A stretch of 64,000 bases of DNA from Flavobacteriaceae bacterium. Its GTDB lineage: Bacteria; Bacteroidota; Bacteroidia; Flavobacteriales; Flavobacteriaceae. This document shows positions 18,303-28,316 of the stretch, piece after piece; positions within the stretch are counted from its first letter, which is position 1; each line of letters begins with the position of its first letter. The stretch lies in assembly GCA_031277535.1 (NCBI GenBank), contig JAITMD010000006.1:124001-188000 (forward strand), given 5' to 3'. The translations under genes were made by a program, and so were the position numbers. Below the pieces are notes generated by a model. The model saw only the letters and a list, made by a program, of their open reading frames with translations, did no database searches and had not been told where the DNA came from.

Positions 18303-20696
18303 ATGATACAGATGAAAACAAAACTATTCACTCTACTGCCTGCCCTATTTATATCAAGTGTTCTATTTGCACAACATCATGTAACAGGAACTATATATAC
18401 AAATGAAAATAAACCAATCGATTTTGCTGAAGTCTATTTATATAATTCAAAAGGTGAGGTTGTACAACAAGGTTTTACACAAGAGAATGGTACATTTTCT
18501 CTTGACAATGTTATTGCAGATACTTACTTACTACAGGTACTAAATTTTAATGTAAAACAATATGAACAAACTATCAATGTAACGAACAATAGTGATTTGG
18601 GGGTAATAAAAGTTAATAGTGCTACTCAATTAGGAGAGATTACTTTACAAGCAAAAACAAAACTAATTGAAAGAAAGATAAATCGTACGGTATTCAACGT
18701 TGAAAACTCAATTCATGCAACTAATAATGATGTTACTGAAATATTGAAACTGACACCAAGTGTAAAGGTAACACAAGATGAAATATCTATTATTGGTAAA
18801 GGAAAAGTACAAGTAATGATTAATGATAAAATTGTTCAATTAACAGGAGAAGAATTATTAAACTACTTGCGCACGATACCATCAAGCAATATCAAAAGTA
18901 TTGAAGTAATAACTACACCTCCCGCAAAATATGAAGCAGAAGGAAATAGTGGTCTAATCAACATTGTTTTAAAAGAACCTAAAGAAGATAGTTGGAGTAA
19001 TCAATTATCTGCAGGAGGGAAAGTAGGTAATAAATCAACATGGAGATTTGGAGATGTATTTAATTACAATAAAAATAAACTATCTATTAATGCTGGTATT
19101 AATGGAGCAATAGGAGATCGATACCAAGATGACAAATCTGAATTACACTATCCTGACCAATTATGGAGGGGAACAAGTAAAAGCATACGTGGAAATGACT
19201 ATATCTCTGGAAACTTCTTAATAGATTACAAACTTTCTGATAAAACCTCTTTTGGTATTCAGTTCTCTGGTATGAACAATTCTCCAAGTTCTGTTGATAA
19301 CAGTAATATTTCAGTGTATAACAATGTTGATAACTTATTAAAAAACATCAATACAGATGGAACAAGCAGTAATGTTATTAACAATAACGAACTAAATACT
19401 CACTTAATACAAAGTATTGGAAATAAAGGAACTAAACTTAATATAGACTTAGATTATTTCGTTTACAAGAATGACAAAGATAGAGTTTTCAACACTTACC
19501 AACAATATGTTGATAACACTATTAACAATGTTACAAAAGCAAAATCAGTAGGTAATCAAAAAATAGAAAATCTAAGTGCTAAGATAGATATAGATCAGCC
19601 TTTAGAATGGGCTAAATTATCTTATGGAGGGAAAGCAAGTTTTGTAACAACTAATAATGAAACATCTTATTATAACTTAATCACTGGAAGTCCTGTACAA
19701 GATGCAACTCAAACAGACAATTTTGAATACAAAGAGAACACTCAAGCACTTTACATCAGTGCATCAAAAGAAATAAACACTAAGTGGCAAGCACAAATAG
19801 GGTTACGTTTAGAAAATACACAAACAACTGGAACTTCAAGAGTTTATCAAACAGAACACAAAAACAATTATACCAAGTTGTTTCCAACATTATATATTTC
19901 ATATAAAGCCAATGATGACAACAATTTATCTTTTAACTATAACAGAAGAATTAGCAGACCTCAGTTTTGGGAGTTAAACCCTTTTAGATGGTATATTAAC
20001 GAATTTAGCTATAGCGAAGGGAATCCGTCTATTCAACCTGTATTTACGAATAACTTCGAATTATCTCACAGTTTTAAAGGAAAGCTTATTACTACTGTTA
20101 GTTATAGCAAAAGCTCAAACAATTATTCACAATATCCAGTAATGGATCCTGAAACTAATGTTCAGAAATACTTGAGAGATAACATTTTTGATACAGAAGC
20201 ATATAATCTATCAGTGTCTTATAGCCTAAATACTTTACCATGGTTGCAATCACAAATCAATGCGAGCTTATTTTATAACAAAACTACTTTAATTAAAAAA
20301 GTAGACTTAATCACTAAAAATGGTATTGGTACTTATTTTACAACAAACAATACACTTTATCTAAATGCTAAAAAAACATTTACAGCACAAGTAGATTACT
20401 GGATTCAGCCAACATTAACGTCAAATATTTATGAAGTATATACATCACATGGCTTAGGCATAGGAACAAAGTACTCATTATTAAATAAAAAATTAAACCT
20501 ATCTTTATATGTAAATGATATTTTCAATACTGCAACACAGCATGTATCTACCACTACAAATGGTGTTTATCAAAATTACAAGATGAACTATGACAATAGA
20601 TATGTAAACTTTGGACTAAGCTATACTTTTGGAAATAGTAAGGTAAAAGTATCTAAACATCAAGGTGGAAATACAGAAGAACAAGATAGAGGATAA
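18303..20696 (+). CDS. Outer-membrane beta-barrel protein with carboxypeptidase-like N-domain (paralogue 1)
   Basis: This 797-residue TonB-receptor-like protein starts with a signal peptide (FTLLPALFISSVLFAQ; an internal Met four codons in is an alternative start). The carboxypeptidase-regulatory-like domain follows (about residues 25-100, VTGTIYTNENKPIDFAEVYLY), then a plug-like region (VMINDKIVQLTGEELLNYL, IKSIEVITTPPAKYEAEG, about 175-220). The large Asn/Tyr-rich barrel (OMP_b-brl_3-like) ends in SYTFGNSKVK. It has no SusD partner. It lies 25 bp upstream of a clear paralogue, so the pair is probably co-transcribed. Ligand or function is unknown. Confidence 0.88.
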   Translation: MIQMKTKLFTLLPALFISSVLFAQHHVTGTIYTNENKPIDFAEVYLYNSKGEVVQQGFTQENGTFSLDNVIADTYLLQVLNFNVKQYEQTINVTNNSDLGVIKVNSATQLGEITLQAKTKLIERKINRTVFNVENSIHATNNDVTEILKLTPSVKVTQDEISIIGKGKVQVMINDKIVQLTGEELLNYLRTIPSSNIKSIEVITTPPAKYEAEGNSGLINIVLKEPKEDSWSNQLSAGGKVGNKSTWRFGDVFNYNKNKLSINAGINGAIGDRYQDDKSELHYPDQLWRGTSKSIRGNDYISGNFLIDYKLSDKTSFGIQFSGMNNSPSSVDNSNISVYNNVDNLLKNINTDGTSSNVINNNELNTHLIQSIGNKGTKLNIDLDYFVYKNDKDRVFNTYQQYVDNTINNVTKAKSVGNQKIENLSAKIDIDQPLEWAKLSYGGKASFVTTNNETSYYNLITGSPVQDATQTDNFEYKENTQALYISASKEINTKWQAQIGLRLENTQTTGTSRVYQTEHKNNYTKLFPTLYISYKANDDNNLSFNYNRRISRPQFWELNPFRWYINEFSYSEGNPSIQPVFTNNFELSHSFKGKLITTVSYSKSSNNYSQYPVMDPETNVQKYLRDNIFDTEAYNLSVSYSLNTLPWLQSQINASLFYNKTTLIKKVDLITKNGIGTYFTTNNTLYLNAKKTFTAQVDYWIQPTLTSNIYEVYTSHGLGIGTKYSLLNKKLNLSLYVNDIFNTATQHVSTTTNGVYQNYKMNYDNRYVNFGLSYTFGNSKVKVSKHQGGNTEEQDRG

Positions 20697-20721
20697 TCAA
20701 AAAAAAAGAATAAAACTAACT

Positions 20722-23091
20722 ATGAAAAAATTGCTCTTACTAACCATACTATGCTTTACTCCATGGCTTATGGAAGCACAAACAGTAAAAGGAAAAGTAG
20801 TCAACGAACAACAAAAGCCTATTGATTATGCTGAGATTTACTTATTTCGAGATAACAATGATTTTATCAAACAAGCTTTTTCAGATATAGATGGAATCTT
20901 CAGTTTAGAAATCGAAACAGAAGGAAATTATAGTCTTCAGATTAACTACGCAGGAAAACAATTATACAAACAACCTATTCACATACAAAATACTGTTGAT
21001 TTAGGAACAATACAATTAGATACACAAACACAATTAGATGAAGTAGTTATACAAGCAGAAAGAAAATTAGTCGAACGCAAAGTTGATCGCTTAGTTTATA
21101 ACACAGCTAATAGTATTACTTCACAAGGTATGGATGCATTAGAAGCTTTAGCAACAACTCCTATGGTTAAGGTTAAAGATGATAAAATTAGCATTGTTGG
21201 TAAAAGTAATGTTAGAATAATGATAGATGATAGAATGTTAGAATTAACAGGTGATGCCTTAACCAACTACTTGCGTACGCTCCGTTCTGATGATATTGAG
21301 AAGATTGAAGTCATCACAACGCCATCTGCTAAATATGAAGCTTCAGGAAATGGAGGTATCATCAATATTGTCCTAAAAAAGAACAAACGTATGGGGGTAT
21401 ATGGTACCGTAAGTTCTAACTATTCTTATAATAATTATAATGTTATAGGAGGTAATGGAAGTCTTAATTACCAAAACAAAAAGTGGAGTATAATGCTAAA
21501 AGGGAATGTCAATAATAACAATACGAATTGGAGTAATGACGCTACTTATCAGGATAAAGATAAGTTTATGAGTAATGATAAAACGACTACGAATTTATAC
21601 AAAAACAGGAATATAAGTATGACTACGAATTATCAATTAACTGAGAACAGTTTGATAGGTGGTTCATATGACTTTACTAAAGTAACAAGTAATCCTATTG
21701 CCTTAACTAAAAGTATCTATAAAAGCGCTCCGTTTATTATTAATGATTCTATTATCAATTCCATAAATAGTTCTAATAGCAAGAACTTATATCACACAGC
21801 AAATGTATTCTTTGATCAGAAACTGGATACTTTAGGTAGTAAACTATCTATAGGTGCTAATTATTTTTCTAATGAACCAGATCAAACGTATGATATTAAA
21901 GACTACAATACTCTATCAGCACTGAGTAAACACACTTCATACAACAACTATTTAAAATATCAGGTATATAGTTTTAATGCTGATTTAAACTATCACTTAT
22001 CTTGGGCTGAGATTGAATTAGGTACTAAATACACAAACTTTGATAACAAAGCATCAGTAGTTTACTTTGATATCAAAAACAACACACCTATTCTTGATTT
22101 GACAAAAAGTAATCGATTTAACTATGATGAGAATAACTATGCAGCATATTTTAGTCTGAGTAAAAAGTTATCGACTAAGTGGAGTGTAAAAGGAGGAATG
22201 AGATACGAGCATACAAATACTACTGGTGAATTACTTGATACTAATGAAGAATTTACTAAATCATATGGTAAGTTTTTTCCTACAGCTTATATTTCATTTA
22301 CACCTAATGAAACACATTCATTTAGCTTCAATTATTCTAAACGTATTAATAGACCCTATTCAGATATACTTAATCCGTTCAAGTATTACTCAAATAATTT
22401 CACATACTTTCAAGGCAACCCCAATTTAACCCCATCTTATAATAACAATTATGAGCTAAGTTATGTATTTAAAGGGGCTTTATCTATAAATCTTAATTAC
22501 TATCATATGACAGATTCTTTTGATCAGTTAGGTAAATATGAAAATGGGATTTATAGCAGTACAACTTATAATATGTTGAACAGTGATAACTATGGTATAG
22601 ATGCCTCTTATAATAGCTCTATCACTCCATGGTGGGAAACTAATACAGGTGCAGACTATATTATATCAGCACCTTACTATAGAACAAAAGAAGCTACACA
22701 AATCGGTCAAAGAGGAAATACATTCTCTTACTATTCTCAAAATACGTTTAATATTAATCCTTCGAAAACAGTAAAATTAATGCTTAACTGGTATCACCAG
22801 TTACCTAACAAAGAAGACAATACACAATATAGTGCCTATAGCTCACTCCTTTTTGGTACCAAATTAGCACTCTTAAATAAAAAAATGAATATCAGTATGT
22901 CTATATCTGATGTGTTCAATACAGGTAAGAGTTATGGTACTATGTACTATAAAGATAATGTCCAAACATTTAGTAACTCATGGAACTCCCGTAGATTTAA
23001 CTTAAGTGTTTCCTATACTTTTGGAGATTCAAACAATAAGAAAAGTATAAAAGAAGCCTCTTTTGAAGATAGTCAAAGAAGCAAGCAGTAA
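20722..23091 (+). CDS. Outer-membrane beta-barrel protein with carboxypeptidase-like N-domain (paralogue 2)
   Basis: This 789-residue paralogue of the preceding gene has the same order: signal peptide (KKLLLLTILCFTPWLMEAQ), carboxypeptidase-like domain (VKGKVVNEQQKPIDYAEIYLF), plug-like region (RIMIDDRMLELTGDALTNYL, IEKIEVITTPSAKYEASG) and barrel ending in SYTFGDSNN. I chose the ATG at 20722 because it begins the signal peptide; a longer reading frame opens at 20665 inside the upstream gene. A strong terminator follows. The repeated architecture suggests tandem duplication with divergence of the barrel. Confidence 0.88.
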   Translation: MKKLLLLTILCFTPWLMEAQTVKGKVVNEQQKPIDYAEIYLFRDNNDFIKQAFSDIDGIFSLEIETEGNYSLQINYAGKQLYKQPIHIQNTVDLGTIQLDTQTQLDEVVIQAERKLVERKVDRLVYNTANSITSQGMDALEALATTPMVKVKDDKISIVGKSNVRIMIDDRMLELTGDALTNYLRTLRSDDIEKIEVITTPSAKYEASGNGGIINIVLKKNKRMGVYGTVSSNYSYNNYNVIGGNGSLNYQNKKWSIMLKGNVNNNNTNWSNDATYQDKDKFMSNDKTTTNLYKNRNISMTTNYQLTENSLIGGSYDFTKVTSNPIALTKSIYKSAPFIINDSIINSINSSNSKNLYHTANVFFDQKLDTLGSKLSIGANYFSNEPDQTYDIKDYNTLSALSKHTSYNNYLKYQVYSFNADLNYHLSWAEIELGTKYTNFDNKASVVYFDIKNNTPILDLTKSNRFNYDENNYAAYFSLSKKLSTKWSVKGGMRYEHTNTTGELLDTNEEFTKSYGKFFPTAYISFTPNETHSFSFNYSKRINRPYSDILNPFKYYSNNFTYFQGNPNLTPSYNNNYELSYVFKGALSINLNYYHMTDSFDQLGKYENGIYSSTTYNMLNSDNYGIDASYNSSITPWWETNTGADYIISAPYYRTKEATQIGQRGNTFSYYSQNTFNINPSKTVKLMLNWYHQLPNKEDNTQYSAYSSLLFGTKLALLNKKMNISMSISDVFNTGKSYGTMYYKDNVQTFSNSWNSRRFNLSVSYTFGDSNNKKSIKEASFEDSQRSKQ

Positions 23092-23131
23092 GAAAATTGA
23101 TTAGTTAGTATTTTTTCAATTGATTACTTTG

Positions 23132-23157
23132 TCCCCTTGTTCTTAATGACAAGGGGA
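23132..23157. terminator. Bidirectional terminator
   Basis: A perfect 9-bp GC-rich stem (tccccttgt / acaagggga) with an 8-nt loop lies between the convergent outer-membrane protein and helicase genes. Confidence 0.8.
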
Positions 23158-23160
23158 TTC

Positions 23161-25947
23161 TTATTTCCAAATATCTTCATCTGTTATCTTTTGTTCTGCC
23201 AACTGATTAGATATAGCCACAACTCTCGTTTGTAACAATTCTTTTCGTCCTTCTAATGTTCGAGTATAAATAACACGGCATTTCCCCACTTGCCTACTCC
23301 ATTCTTTTTCAAAGTAATTCACCCTCTTTTTATTCAAACCTATACATTCAGGAATAGCATGATAATCAGATGTAGTACCAAAAAATGCAATAAAAGACTT
23401 TCTTTCAATTACATAACGAGGATTATCAATTGGACTTAATAATTCTTTTAAACACTTAATATACAACTTGCGCTCTACAGCTGTTCCACCTTTTAAAGCA
23501 AAGTGAATTTCACCAATTGCATTAACATCACAAATCACAGTAAACTCCTTCTGATTTGTTCTAATTAAATCAAACATACAAAGTGTTGAAAGTAAAACAC
23601 TCGTTATAGGAAATATATCAAGTGTAACATCTTTATAACGTTTAGCCATTCTAAACATTATCCAACTTTGTCTTCCATATTTTAAAATTACTCCTATCAA
23701 TCCTCCATGAACAATATACCAAATCAATTTAATGAGTGTTATACCTCCTTGTAATATTACATTCCATAAGATTCCTGTCACTTGATTAAATAAAAAGATG
23801 GTAATCATCCCCATCAAAGATGAGATTCCATATCTTATCGTTTTATTGGTATAAAACTTTTCCGCATCTTTTAAATTAGTCATGTTCTCTTTCTCCTGAA
23901 AAGGAGCTTCAATAGCATTAACCAGCATTGTTCCTTTATCAATACCTATTTTCCATCTTTCATGAAGTAAATCACGTTGTCTTGCATACAGAAATGTACG
24001 ATTATTCTCTTCTTTTATTTCTTCTATAGAAGTTAAATGAGATGTCAACAATAAACGACGTGTTCCATTCGATATCTCTACATCTTCTAATACCCGATGA
24101 TTAGATACTCCTACAAAACCTCTAAAACGCCTGGTTAAAAAAGCAATATCTGTACCTCCATTTTCTACAAATGGATCAATACTTACTAAATGCCAAATAT
24201 TTGATGTTTTTTCTTTATTGTCTTTCAAACTACGTATAGCACGGCCTCTCATTTGGTTAGACGTTACAAAAGAGCCAACATAACTTGCCAAGATAAGAGT
24301 ATTTATTGAAGGTGCATCCCAACCTTCTCCTAAGAGAGCTTTTGTACCTATCAATAATTCTATTGCTCCTCTTTCAAATAATTGAGTAATAAAAGCTACT
24401 ACTCTATTTCGATTAGAATCATTAACAACAACCTCTACATAATTGGTATCATAACACACCTCCTTATAAACAAGATTTTTCCCTATCTCTTTAACAGATA
24501 TTTCATCCAATACATTTGTTATAGTTTGAGGAATTAGAATTAATGAACCAGAAAGCACTCCCATTTTAATTTCTTTACTAATAGATTGCCTACGTAAATA
24601 TTCAAAAATAGACATAACTCCTAATTTAGTGAGTGGAATATCATTAACAGTAGTATTAACGTAATACTCTTTGTAAATATAATCTGCTAAGACAACTAAA
24701 CGCAAAGACTTCTTAAGCATACTATATTCAAGTTGTACAATCTGATATATACTGTCTAACTTATTAACACTCGACACCAATAAATCATTCTGTTTTTGAC
24801 TATTGGCCAATTGTACCTGCCCCTGCTCTATCGCTCCATAATGACGTAACCTATTCATTAATTTTATTACCTTTTCACTATGGCTGACTTTATCTTCAAA
24901 AAATGCCATCCCTTTAGAACAATAAAATTGAATAACCTTTTCCATCCATACTGCATTTAATACAGGCAAAACTTTTTCTTCTTTCCCAAGAATATATACT
25001 CTACTCTGGGCTAAATCAGTATCAAAATGATTAACAAAAATTAGACAGGCAAAAAAATACTCTATGTTATCATAAATCCACACCAAATGCTCTTCTGGCA
25101 TTTTAAATAATGTGGAATCTATTACATCATTAAACATTACTTTTTCTTCAAGTAAGGTTTGGTAAAGCTGATAATTTCTTTCTCTTGCCTTTAAAAGAAC
25201 AGCTCGCTCAGCTTCTGTTGGAACATTAAAATAAATATAGTCTTGATGGGGACATAAGTCATACTCTTTTACCAATTCAGGCACTGTAATTTCCTCATCT
25301 ATTTCTCCATTAAAATCAATATATCTATTCCACTCTGCTAATGTCACATCATAAGGAGGTGTAGCTGTTAACCCTATCACCTTTGGTTTAATTTCATCTA
25401 CTAAAACAGTAAGTGCTCTCCACCAAACATTTTTCAAATGATGTGCCTCGTCAGCAACCACTGTCTTAATTCCAATATTTTTAAGTGTTTCTACTATTTT
25501 TGCTTGTTGTTTAATATCACCTATTTTCTCAATACTTTCTTCTACTTCTACCTCCTCTTCTTCCTCTATTTCCATTGTATTAGTAAATGCAGCATAAAGT
25601 CCTTGATATGTACATACTGTTAGAAAAGCAGGAGAATAAATATCAGTAGATATCCAATCTGGACGAGTATCAGTCTGTAAAAACAATTCACAGAAACGAT
25701 CTATCCACTGCTGTTTAATAGCAATACTTGGTGCTAAAATTAGGGTTGGTTGATTCAATCGCAACATTACCTCCAGCCCTAATACTGTTTTTCCAGAACC
25801 AGGAGGTGCAATAACATGCAATTTACCATCATCTAAATGATTAGCTAAATTATCTAATACACGAGCTTGATAAGAACGCCATGTATATTTAAATGAGATA
25901 CCATTAGGAAAGTGTTTCACTATACTTCTTTTTTCAATCTTGATCAC
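23161..25947 (-). CDS. Superfamily 2 DEAD/DEAH helicase with C-terminal membrane region
   Basis: This 928-residue protein carries SF2 helicase motifs: Walker A in APPGSGKTVLGLEV (about residue 50), LILAPSIAIKQQWIDRF (motif Ia), DEAHH (motif II, about 165), GLTATPP (motif III), LIGTKALLGEGWDAPSINT (motif V) and NQMRGRAIRS (motif VI, about 570). After residue about 700 it has two to three hydrophobic stretches (MGMITIFLFNQVTGILWNVI, then IKLIWYIVHGGLIGVIL), followed by a soluble 120-150-residue domain ending in EDIWK. A helicase/translocase joined to predicted membrane segments is unusual. It stands alone, with no methylase or nuclease partner. Its role is unknown; nucleic-acid processing or defence at the membrane is inference. 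Confidence 0.82.
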   Translation of the reverse strand: MIKIEKRSIVKHFPNGISFKYTWRSYQARVLDNLANHLDDGKLHVIAPPGSGKTVLGLEVMLRLNQPTLILAPSIAIKQQWIDRFCELFLQTDTRPDWISTDIYSPAFLTVCTYQGLYAAFTNTMEIEEEEEVEVEESIEKIGDIKQQAKIVETLKNIGIKTVVADEAHHLKNVWWRALTVLVDEIKPKVIGLTATPPYDVTLAEWNRYIDFNGEIDEEITVPELVKEYDLCPHQDYIYFNVPTEAERAVLLKARERNYQLYQTLLEEKVMFNDVIDSTLFKMPEEHLVWIYDNIEYFFACLIFVNHFDTDLAQSRVYILGKEEKVLPVLNAVWMEKVIQFYCSKGMAFFEDKVSHSEKVIKLMNRLRHYGAIEQGQVQLANSQKQNDLLVSSVNKLDSIYQIVQLEYSMLKKSLRLVVLADYIYKEYYVNTTVNDIPLTKLGVMSIFEYLRRQSISKEIKMGVLSGSLILIPQTITNVLDEISVKEIGKNLVYKEVCYDTNYVEVVVNDSNRNRVVAFITQLFERGAIELLIGTKALLGEGWDAPSINTLILASYVGSFVTSNQMRGRAIRSLKDNKEKTSNIWHLVSIDPFVENGGTDIAFLTRRFRGFVGVSNHRVLEDVEISNGTRRLLLTSHLTSIEEIKEENNRTFLYARQRDLLHERWKIGIDKGTMLVNAIEAPFQEKENMTNLKDAEKFYTNKTIRYGISSLMGMITIFLFNQVTGILWNVILQGGITLIKLIWYIVHGGLIGVILKYGRQSWIMFRMAKRYKDVTLDIFPITSVLLSTLCMFDLIRTNQKEFTVICDVNAIGEIHFALKGGTAVERKLYIKCLKELLSPIDNPRYVIERKSFIAFFGTTSDYHAIPECIGLNKKRVNYFEKEWSRQVGKCRVIYTRTLEGRKELLQTRVVAISNQLAEQKITDEDIWK

Positions 25948-25987
25948 TCTTAATGAGCAATTTTAATTTAAAGATAAGTAAACTATA

Positions 25988-26026
25988 AAAAAAACAAGTG
26001 AGAAATTAATAATAACTTCCCACTTG
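25988..26026 (-). terminator. Probable terminator after the D-lactate dehydrogenase
   Basis: A 10-bp stem with one mismatch (caagtgagaa / ttcccacttg) is followed on the minus strand by a T-run. It lies 29 bp past the dehydrogenase stop. Confidence 0.7.
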
Positions 26027-26054
26027 CAACTTTCAAGAATAACAATAAATGTTA

Positions 26055-27053
26055 CTATAACTCGGCTATTCTACCGACTATTTCATTCGTTGTAGTCAAC
26101 TGTTTCAAATTATCTAATGTTACAAACGCAATTTGAGTTAATGCCTCATCAGTAAAGAAGGCTTGATGTGCTGTTACTAATACATTAGGAAAAGAAGTCA
26201 ATAACTGTAGACGTTCGTCTTCTAAAATTGTACCTGATAAATCTCTAAAGAAAACTTTTTCTTCTTGCTCATATACGTCAATTCCTAAAGCTCCTACTTT
26301 TTTTGCTCTCAATGATTGAATCATTGCTTGGGTATCAATAAGTTTCCCTCTACTTGTATTAATAATCATTACCCCATCTTTCATCTTTGCCAAGCTCTCT
26401 TGGTTAATAATCTGCATTGTTTCAGGAGTAAGTGGACAATGTAAAGAGATAATATCTGACTTTGCAAACAATTCATCCAAACTCACATATTTTATTCCTT
26501 CTTTTATCAATTCTTCATTAGGCGCAACATCAAAAGCCAGCACTTCAGTACCTAAAGCCTTCATCATTCTACAAAATACAGCACCTATATTCCCTGTTCC
26601 TATTACCCCTGTTGTTTTTTTATAGATATTAGTTCCTAACAATCCATTCAAAGAGAAATTCTGTTCACGTACACGATTATAGGCTTTATGTATCTTTCTA
26701 TTCAATGTAAACAACATAGCCAAAGTATGTTCTGCCACTGCTTCAGGTGAATAAGCAGGTACTCTACAAACTCTTATTCCATATTGATGTGCTGCTTCTA
26801 AATCAACGTTATTGAATCCTGCGCAACGCAACGCAATATATTGTACTTTTTTATCTGCCAATTGTTGAATCACAGCTTTATCAACCTTGTCATTAACAAA
26901 CACACATACTGCTTCTGTATTAGCAGGAACAAGACTTACAGTTTGCTCTTCCAAACCTGTTTCAAAATACTCTAAATGATACCCAAAATCAACATTACAT
27001 TTATCAAAAAAAACTTTATCATAAGGTTGAGTTGAAAAAAAAGCGATTCTCAT
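26055..27053 (-). CDS. ldhA: D-2-hydroxyacid dehydrogenase, probably D-lactate dehydrogenase
   Basis: This 332-residue NAD-dependent dehydrogenase is of the D-lactate dehydrogenase type (pyruvate to D-lactate). The Rossmann motif is GVIGTGNIG (about residues 148-156). The catalytic Arg lies in INTSRGKLID (about 234), Glu in GIDVYEQEE (about 263) and His in VTAHQAFFT (about 295), followed by DEAL. FSTQPYDKVFF at the N-terminus is typical of fermentative LdhA. It is monocistronic and its terminator lies at 25988-26026. Related 2-hydroxyacid dehydrogenases are possible alternatives. Confidence 0.88.
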   Translation of the reverse strand: MRIAFFSTQPYDKVFFDKCNVDFGYHLEYFETGLEEQTVSLVPANTEAVCVFVNDKVDKAVIQQLADKKVQYIALRCAGFNNVDLEAAHQYGIRVCRVPAYSPEAVAEHTLAMLFTLNRKIHKAYNRVREQNFSLNGLLGTNIYKKTTGVIGTGNIGAVFCRMMKALGTEVLAFDVAPNEELIKEGIKYVSLDELFAKSDIISLHCPLTPETMQIINQESLAKMKDGVMIINTSRGKLIDTQAMIQSLRAKKVGALGIDVYEQEEKVFFRDLSGTILEDERLQLLTSFPNVLVTAHQAFFTDEALTQIAFVTLDNLKQLTTTNEIVGRIAEL

Positions 27054-27297
27054 AATTCTGATATTTTATTAATTGTTTTTATTCTATTTCTTTACTTTAA
27101 AGTTACAACTATAATCTGAGTATGCCGAACAAATAATCGCAAAAAACAAGTATAACTTTAGTGATTTAACTCCTCAATCTAAAGAGTTCAAGCCCAAATT
27201 AATATTTCTCATATACTGAGAAAATCCAATATTTTTCCCTTATTTTGTACGCTTGTGTATAATTCACAGAAATATTCCCTTTTACAATTTGCCTACG

Positions 27298-28281
27298 ATG
27301 AGAAATAAAATTCAACTAAAACTAAATTCGGATGTATTAATTACTGTTATTCAAATGATTGAAAAAACAGATAATTATTCTATTGAGACAACACTTGATG
27401 CTATTATTATTAGCATTAAAGAAGATTTAGTTGAAAAATTAATTGAAAAATCAAAAACAATTCAGAAACAAGTATCTATTTTAGATCATAATAAGAAGCA
27501 TCTTGTTGTTTTAAAATATCACGAAGTGTACACTTTGCACACTTTATTAGAACAAGTAGCTCAAACAGGTAGTTTTGATACTAATATTCACATCAAAAAG
27601 GTAAAACGCTTAATCTCTGAATTACAAAACAAAGTAGACATCAATACGAAAGAAGAACAAATAGACGAATGTAATAATTCTCATATTACAGAATCTTCAA
27701 CGTTTAATACTTATGCTTATCCACAAGAAGATCATATAAGTGAACGATTAACTGATTTAGTATATACTATTGCTCTTGATGCAATTGACAAGTTACCTGA
27801 AGAAATCCAAGACTTAGATTTTTCTATTTCTTCAACAGAAATAGTTAAACCTAATATTGAAAATACTCAAGACATACAAGCTAAAGAAGTTATCACTACT
27901 GAGGAATCAATTATTGAAACTACAGAACCTACTGTAGAAAAAACAGTAGAAGAAGTTATCACTGCTGAGGAATCAATTATTGAAACTACAGAACCTATTG
28001 CAGAAGAAACAATAGAAGAAGTTATCACTGCTGAGGAATCAATTATTGAAACTACAGAACCTATTGCAGAAAAAACAATAGAAGAAGCTATTACTACTGA
28101 TGAGATAATTATTGAAGAAGCAACCACAGAAGAAATCTTAGCTAAAGCAACTAAAACAGCTAATAAAAAGAAAAGAAAAAATACAGAAGAGCAAAGCATT
28201 ACAGAAGTAAAAGAGACGAAAGAAAAAGCTAAAAAAACACCTAAAGCATCATCTGATTTAGGTCAAATGAGCTTATTTTAA
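27298..28281 (+). CDS. Hypothetical protein with acidic tandem repeats and C-terminal clamp-like motif
   Basis: This 327-residue protein is not recognised. The start ATG 27298 gives MRNKIQLKLN; an upstream in-frame ATG (27253) adds 15 residues that look like untranslated leader. Residues 1-115 are a folded-looking alpha/beta region. The middle contains a Glu/Thr/Ile-rich stretch of three 22-residue repeats (EVITAEESIIETTEP) with a degenerate fourth, then a Lys-rich tail. The last residues are LGQMSLF. QMSLF fits the QxxLF/QLSLF beta-sliding-clamp-binding consensus, as in QMSLL of E. coli MutS. A DNA-replication or repair-linked role is therefore possible but inferred. Confidence 0.6.
   Translation: MRNKIQLKLNSDVLITVIQMIEKTDNYSIETTLDAIIISIKEDLVEKLIEKSKTIQKQVSILDHNKKHLVVLKYHEVYTLHTLLEQVAQTGSFDTNIHIKKVKRLISELQNKVDINTKEEQIDECNNSHITESSTFNTYAYPQEDHISERLTDLVYTIALDAIDKLPEEIQDLDFSISSTEIVKPNIENTQDIQAKEVITTEESIIETTEPTVEKTVEEVITAEESIIETTEPIAEETIEEVITAEESIIETTEPIAEKTIEEAITTDEIIIEEATTEEILAKATKTANKKKRKNTEEQSITEVKETKEKAKKTPKASSDLGQMSLF
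27886..28083 (+). repeat. Three in-frame 66-bp tandem repeats
   Basis: Units begin at 27886, 27952 and 28018 with gaagttatcactgctgagga or a close variant; a degenerate fourth starts at 28084. Units 2 and 3 differ at very few positions. They encode 22-residue acidic repeats, and their length suggests copy number may vary between strains. Confidence 0.9.
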
Positions 28282-28302
28282 ACATTATATCTCAAAAAGT
28301 AA

Positions 28303-28310
28303 TATATTTG
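28303..28310 (+). promoter_or_regulatory. -7 promoter element of the ABC-F gene
   Basis: TATATTTG matches TAnnTTTG perfectly. It predicts a start near 28317 and hence a leader of about 226 nt before the ABC-F ATG at 28543. Confidence 0.6.
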
Positions 28311-28316
28311 CATCAC

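Noticed and set aside
27867..28199. A minus-strand open frame rich in Ser, Ile and Val across the 66-bp repeats
   Set aside because: It is the antisense shadow of the acidic repeats; its low-complexity composition follows from them and no start signal is seen.
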